From an uncultured Actinomycetes bacterium (GTDB taxonomy: Bacteria; Actinomycetota; Thermoleophilia; Solirubrobacterales; 70-9), in contig CAMPIP010000114.1 of assembly GCA_946886425.1 (NCBI GenBank), forward strand, positions 1-7,350: 7,350 nt of DNA. The letters are read 5' to 3'. The notes beneath the pieces are model-generated. The model saw only the letters and a list, made by a program, of their open reading frames with translations, was not told the DNA's origin and ran no database searches. The translations under genes were made by a program, and so were the position numbers. Of this stretch, positions 5,501 through 7,350 are shown piece by piece; within the stretch, counting starts at the first letter, position 1; every line of letters starts with the position of its first letter.

Positions 5501-6274
5501 ATGAGCGAGACCGAGCTGAGCGTCGTCTGCAAGAACTGCGGCTCGGAGGTCAGCCCCTACGTGACCGAGTGCCCGTACTGCGGGACCCGCCTGCGCAAGC
5601 GGGCGCCGAAGCTTGAGCGTCGCGGCGATGCCTTCGAGGCCCAGAAGCCGCGCCGCCGCCGCCCGCACTTCCCGCGCCGCCGCAGGAAGCCCGGTGCCGA
5701 GGCGCTCAGGGTGGAACGGCCCTACGCGACCGCCGGCGCGATCCTGGTCTCCGCGGTGCTGCTGCTCGTCCAGAAGGCGAGCGGCGACCCGCTTGCGACC
5801 TTCGGCGGTCTGATCGTCCCGCTCGAGGGCGATTGGTGGCGGCTCCTCACGGCGCCGTTCGCCTACGTGGACGTCGGCTACCTGTTCGTCGTCGCGGTCG
5901 GGTTGGCGATTTTCGCGACCGGCGTCGAGCGGCGACTCGGCAGCCTGCCGACCGCGGTGCTGCTGCTCGCCTGCGGGGCGCTGGGGATGCTCGCCGCCAG
6001 TGGCGTCGCCAACGCCCAGGGCGACATCACGGTGATCGCCGGCGGCAACGGGATGGCGCTGGGCGCGGTCGCCGCCTGGTTCGCGATCCGCCGCTCCGAG
6101 TCGCAGGGCTCGATCGACCAGGAGTACGACCTGATCGGCGTCATCGTCGCCGCCGTTGTGCTGATCGCCCTGCCGGTCTTCGTCCCGACCGCGGACTTCG
6201 TCGCCGGCCTGGTCGGTGGCGCCGTCGGCGGCCTCGCCGGGCTCGCTTCCTCGGCGCTGCACTCGCGCTCCTAG
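5501..6274 (+). CDS. zinc-ribbon rhomboid-like membrane protein, probably proteolytically inactive
   Basis: A 257-residue protein. Residues 10-27 hold a CxxC-(10)-CxxC zinc ribbon (CKNCG, then CPYCG); 31-63 are a very basic Arg/Lys/Pro linker; six membrane spans follow (about 74-90, 121-142, 149-168, 176-196, 211-229, 232-251). The core is rhomboid-like: WWRLLTAPF (112-120), a GVERRLGS turn (141-148), then GGNGMALG (181-188) where active rhomboid proteases have GxSG. The serine position is Asn183. The last span (VAGLVGGAVGGLAG) keeps the glycine pattern but lacks the catalytic His; the only histidines, 56 and 254, lie outside the core. It is therefore probably a pseudoprotease acting in membrane-protein binding or quality control (inference). 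ATG 5501 is preferred because -10-like TATCCT lies nine bases upstream; the frame extends back to 5447 without support. Diverges from the aldolase gene. Confidence 0.8.
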   Translation: MSETELSVVCKNCGSEVSPYVTECPYCGTRLRKRAPKLERRGDAFEAQKPRRRRPHFPRRRRKPGAEALRVERPYATAGAILVSAVLLLVQKASGDPLATFGGLIVPLEGDWWRLLTAPFAYVDVGYLFVVAVGLAIFATGVERRLGSLPTAVLLLACGALGMLAASGVANAQGDITVIAGGNGMALGAVAAWFAIRRSESQGSIDQEYDLIGVIVAAVVLIALPVFVPTADFVAGLVGGAVGGLAGLASSALHSRS

Positions 6275-6332
6275 GCAAGGCCTCCCGGGGCCTCGTCAGG
6301 CCTCTCGGCCGGGCGACGGCTAGGCTGGACGC
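6275..6332 (+). promoter_or_regulatory. intergenic region with GC hairpins and -10-like TAGGCT
   Basis: AGGCC-TCCCGG-GGCCT (6278-6293) and GGCC-TCTC-GGCC further on form short GC hairpins just after the rhomboid-like stop. Without a T-run they are weak terminator candidates. TAGGCT (6321-6326), in the context GGCTAGGCT, ends six bases before the GTG at 6333, with no Shine-Dalgarno, so the next gene is probably transcribed without a leader. Confidence 0.4.
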
Positions 6333-6677
6333 GTGCCCGACGAGACGGAGCTCGAAGCCGCGATCGAGCGGCTGCTCGACCCGGAGCGGTTCGCCGCCGC
6401 CGAAGGCGTCGTCGCGAAGGCGGCGCCGCAGCTGCAGAAGGTCCTCGCAACGGCGATGGCGGAGGGCGGCTGGTTCGGCGAGCCCCACGAGGCGGAGGCG
6501 CTGAGGGCGGCGACCGTCCCGGACCCCGAGGAGCGACTGACCGCGGTCCGGGCCCTGCTCGCCGAGGAGGCGCGGATGGGGATGATGGTTGGCGTCGCCG
6601 TCGGCTGGGCGTTGAAGGAAGAGTTGAGCGAGGGGGCCTCCGCCGCGGGCGAGAGCGCTCCGGAAGGAGAGCGTTGA
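6333..6677 (+). CDS. small hypothetical protein coupled to a UPF0173 hydrolase
   Basis: A 114-residue, mainly helical, acidic and Ala/Glu-rich soluble protein with no membrane span or signal peptide. Residues 1-60 (ELEAAIERLLDPERFAAAEG, later WFGEPHEAEALRAA) and 64-97 (DPEERLTAVRALLAEEARMG, then MMVGVAVGWALKEEL) look like two helical blocks; the last 16 residues are a disordered Ser/Gly/Glu tail. I recognise no family. The GTG start follows a -10-like TAGGCT by six bases, suggesting leaderless transcription. The stop is two bases before the ATG of the metallo-hydrolase gene, and that gene's ribosome binding site lies inside this one, so the two are almost certainly one transcript. A helper or regulatory role for the hydrolase is possible but only inferred from adjacency. 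Confidence 0.7.
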   Translation: MPDETELEAAIERLLDPERFAAAEGVVAKAAPQLQKVLATAMAEGGWFGEPHEAEALRAATVPDPEERLTAVRALLAEEARMGMMVGVAVGWALKEELSEGASAAGESAPEGER

Positions 6678-6679
6678 CG

Positions 6680-7350
6680 ATGGAGATCAAGTTCCACGGA
6701 CAGTCCTGCTTCGAGTTGAGCGGCGAGGGGGCGAACGTCCTCGTCGACCCGTTCCTGAAGCCCAACAACCCCGCCGCGGTGCACACGGCCGAGGAAGTCG
6801 AGCCGACCCACATCGCGATCTCCCACGGTCACGCCGACCACATGGCCGACGCGGTGCCGGTGGCGAAGCGGACCGGCGCCCACTGCGTCGGCATCGTCGA
6901 GCTGGCGGAATGGCTGAAGGGCCAGGGCCTCGACGCCGTCAGCGACCCCAACTTCGGCGGCACCGTCGAGTTCGACTGGGGCTACGTCAGCATCGTCCCG
7001 GCCTGGCACACGAACACGATTCCCGGCTCCGAAACCGCTCCCTACAGCGCCGAGCACGGGATCGTCCTCGGCCCGCCCGCGGGGCTGGTGATCAGGATTG
7101 GCGACACGACCGTCTACCACGCTGGCGACACCTGTCTGTTCAGCGACATGAAGCTGGTCGCCCAGCGCCACAGCCCCGACGTCTTCCTGGTCCCGATCGG
7201 CGGCCACTACACGATGGACCGCCACGACGCGGTGCTTGCCTGCGAGTTCGTCGGCGCCGGCACGGTGATCCCGATGCACTACGACACCTTCCCGCCGATC
7301 GAGACCGACTCCGGCGCCTTCAAGGCCGACGTCGAGGCGAAGACCTCCTC
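6680..7350 (+). CDS. UPF0173 metal-dependent hydrolase (MBL fold), 3' end outside window
   Basis: The first 223 residues of a metallo-beta-lactamase-fold protein of the UPF0173 type; the gene continues past the right edge. Metal-site residues visible: His49, His51, Asp53 and His54 in SHGHADHM, His110 in PAWHTN, Asp150 in YHAGDTCLFSDMKL, and His200 in VIPMHYDTFPP. The N-terminal HGQSCFEL and LVDPFL and the block VPIGGHYTMDRHDA are typical of the family; His176 replaces the more usual Asn or Arg next to the FTM-like motif. Members have the fold for hydrolysing phosphoester- or lactone-like substrates, but the physiological substrate is unknown. GGAAGGAGA (6662-6670) lies nine bases before the ATG and supports the start. 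It is coupled to the preceding small gene by a two-base gap. The family is usually about 225-235 residues, so little should be missing. Confidence 0.9.
   Translation, partial: MEIKFHGQSCFELSGEGANVLVDPFLKPNNPAAVHTAEEVEPTHIAISHGHADHMADAVPVAKRTGAHCVGIVELAEWLKGQGLDAVSDPNFGGTVEFDWGYVSIVPAWHTNTIPGSETAPYSAEHGIVLGPPAGLVIRIGDTTVYHAGDTCLFSDMKLVAQRHSPDVFLVPIGGHYTMDRHDAVLACEFVGAGTVIPMHYDTFPPIETDSGAFKADVEAKTS

Noticed and set aside
6278..6293. Hairpin after the rhomboid-like gene as an intrinsic terminator
   Set aside because: Only five pairs per stem and no T-run; kept only as a weak note.
6320..7279. Minus-strand 319-codon open frame opposite the UPF0173 gene
   Set aside because: The plus strand carries unmistakable metallo-hydrolase motifs; the antisense translation is compositionally biased and has no recognisable domain.
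1..7350. Defence island, CRISPR, mobile element or biosynthetic cluster
   Set aside because: No spaced direct-repeat array, transposase, integrase, toxin-antitoxin pair or synthase was seen; the lone secreted nuclease is an ordinary SNase-family enzyme.

Overview
The window is GC-rich bacterial chromosome with strong G/C bias at third codon positions, frequent GTG starts, -10-like motifs placed almost directly on start codons, and an FtsB/DivIC gene. Together these suggest a high-GC actinobacterium, most likely of the Thermoleophilia (Solirubrobacterales-like). That placement is inference; no rRNA or marker gene long enough to prove it is present. No tRNA, rRNA, CRISPR array, transposase or phage gene was seen.

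Layout. Positions 1-102 are a fragment whose coding strand I could not decide. Then comes a plus-strand pair: ftsB/divIC (103-417), a cell-division coiled-coil membrane protein, and a 734-residue GT-C type membrane glycosyltransferase-like protein (448-2652). A small soluble protein of unknown function follows (2688-3008); its stop codon directly abuts the stop of a convergent gene. The minus strand carries four genes, read from high to low coordinates: a DhnA/FbaB-type class I fructose-bisphosphate aldolase (5411-4491), a membrane-anchored staphylococcal-nuclease-like thermonuclease (4449-3922), a 79-residue basic single-span membrane protein (3868-3629), and a 191-residue protein with an HTH-like N-terminus, acidic linker, Arg/Gly patch and short C-terminal domain (3584-3009). 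Divergent from the aldolase is a zinc-ribbon plus rhomboid-like membrane protein (5501-6274) without the catalytic Ser and His. Last is a tight plus-strand pair: a 114-residue unknown (6333-6677) and a UPF0173 metallo-beta-lactamase-fold hydrolase (6680 to the window end).

Most genes look like housekeeping or lineage-specific core genes and do not form one pathway. No defence, mobile or biosynthetic system is evident. The points most worth a second look are: the apparent pseudo-rhomboid fused to a zinc ribbon; two palindromic stretches read in frame inside hydrophilic loops of the glycosyltransferase, both with aberrant codon use and similar encoded peptides; a tandem pair of 15-base palindromes spanning the aldolase stop codon; and a shared GGCTANNCT element immediately upstream of three genes (TANNCT at a fourth), suggesting leaderless or near-leaderless transcription.
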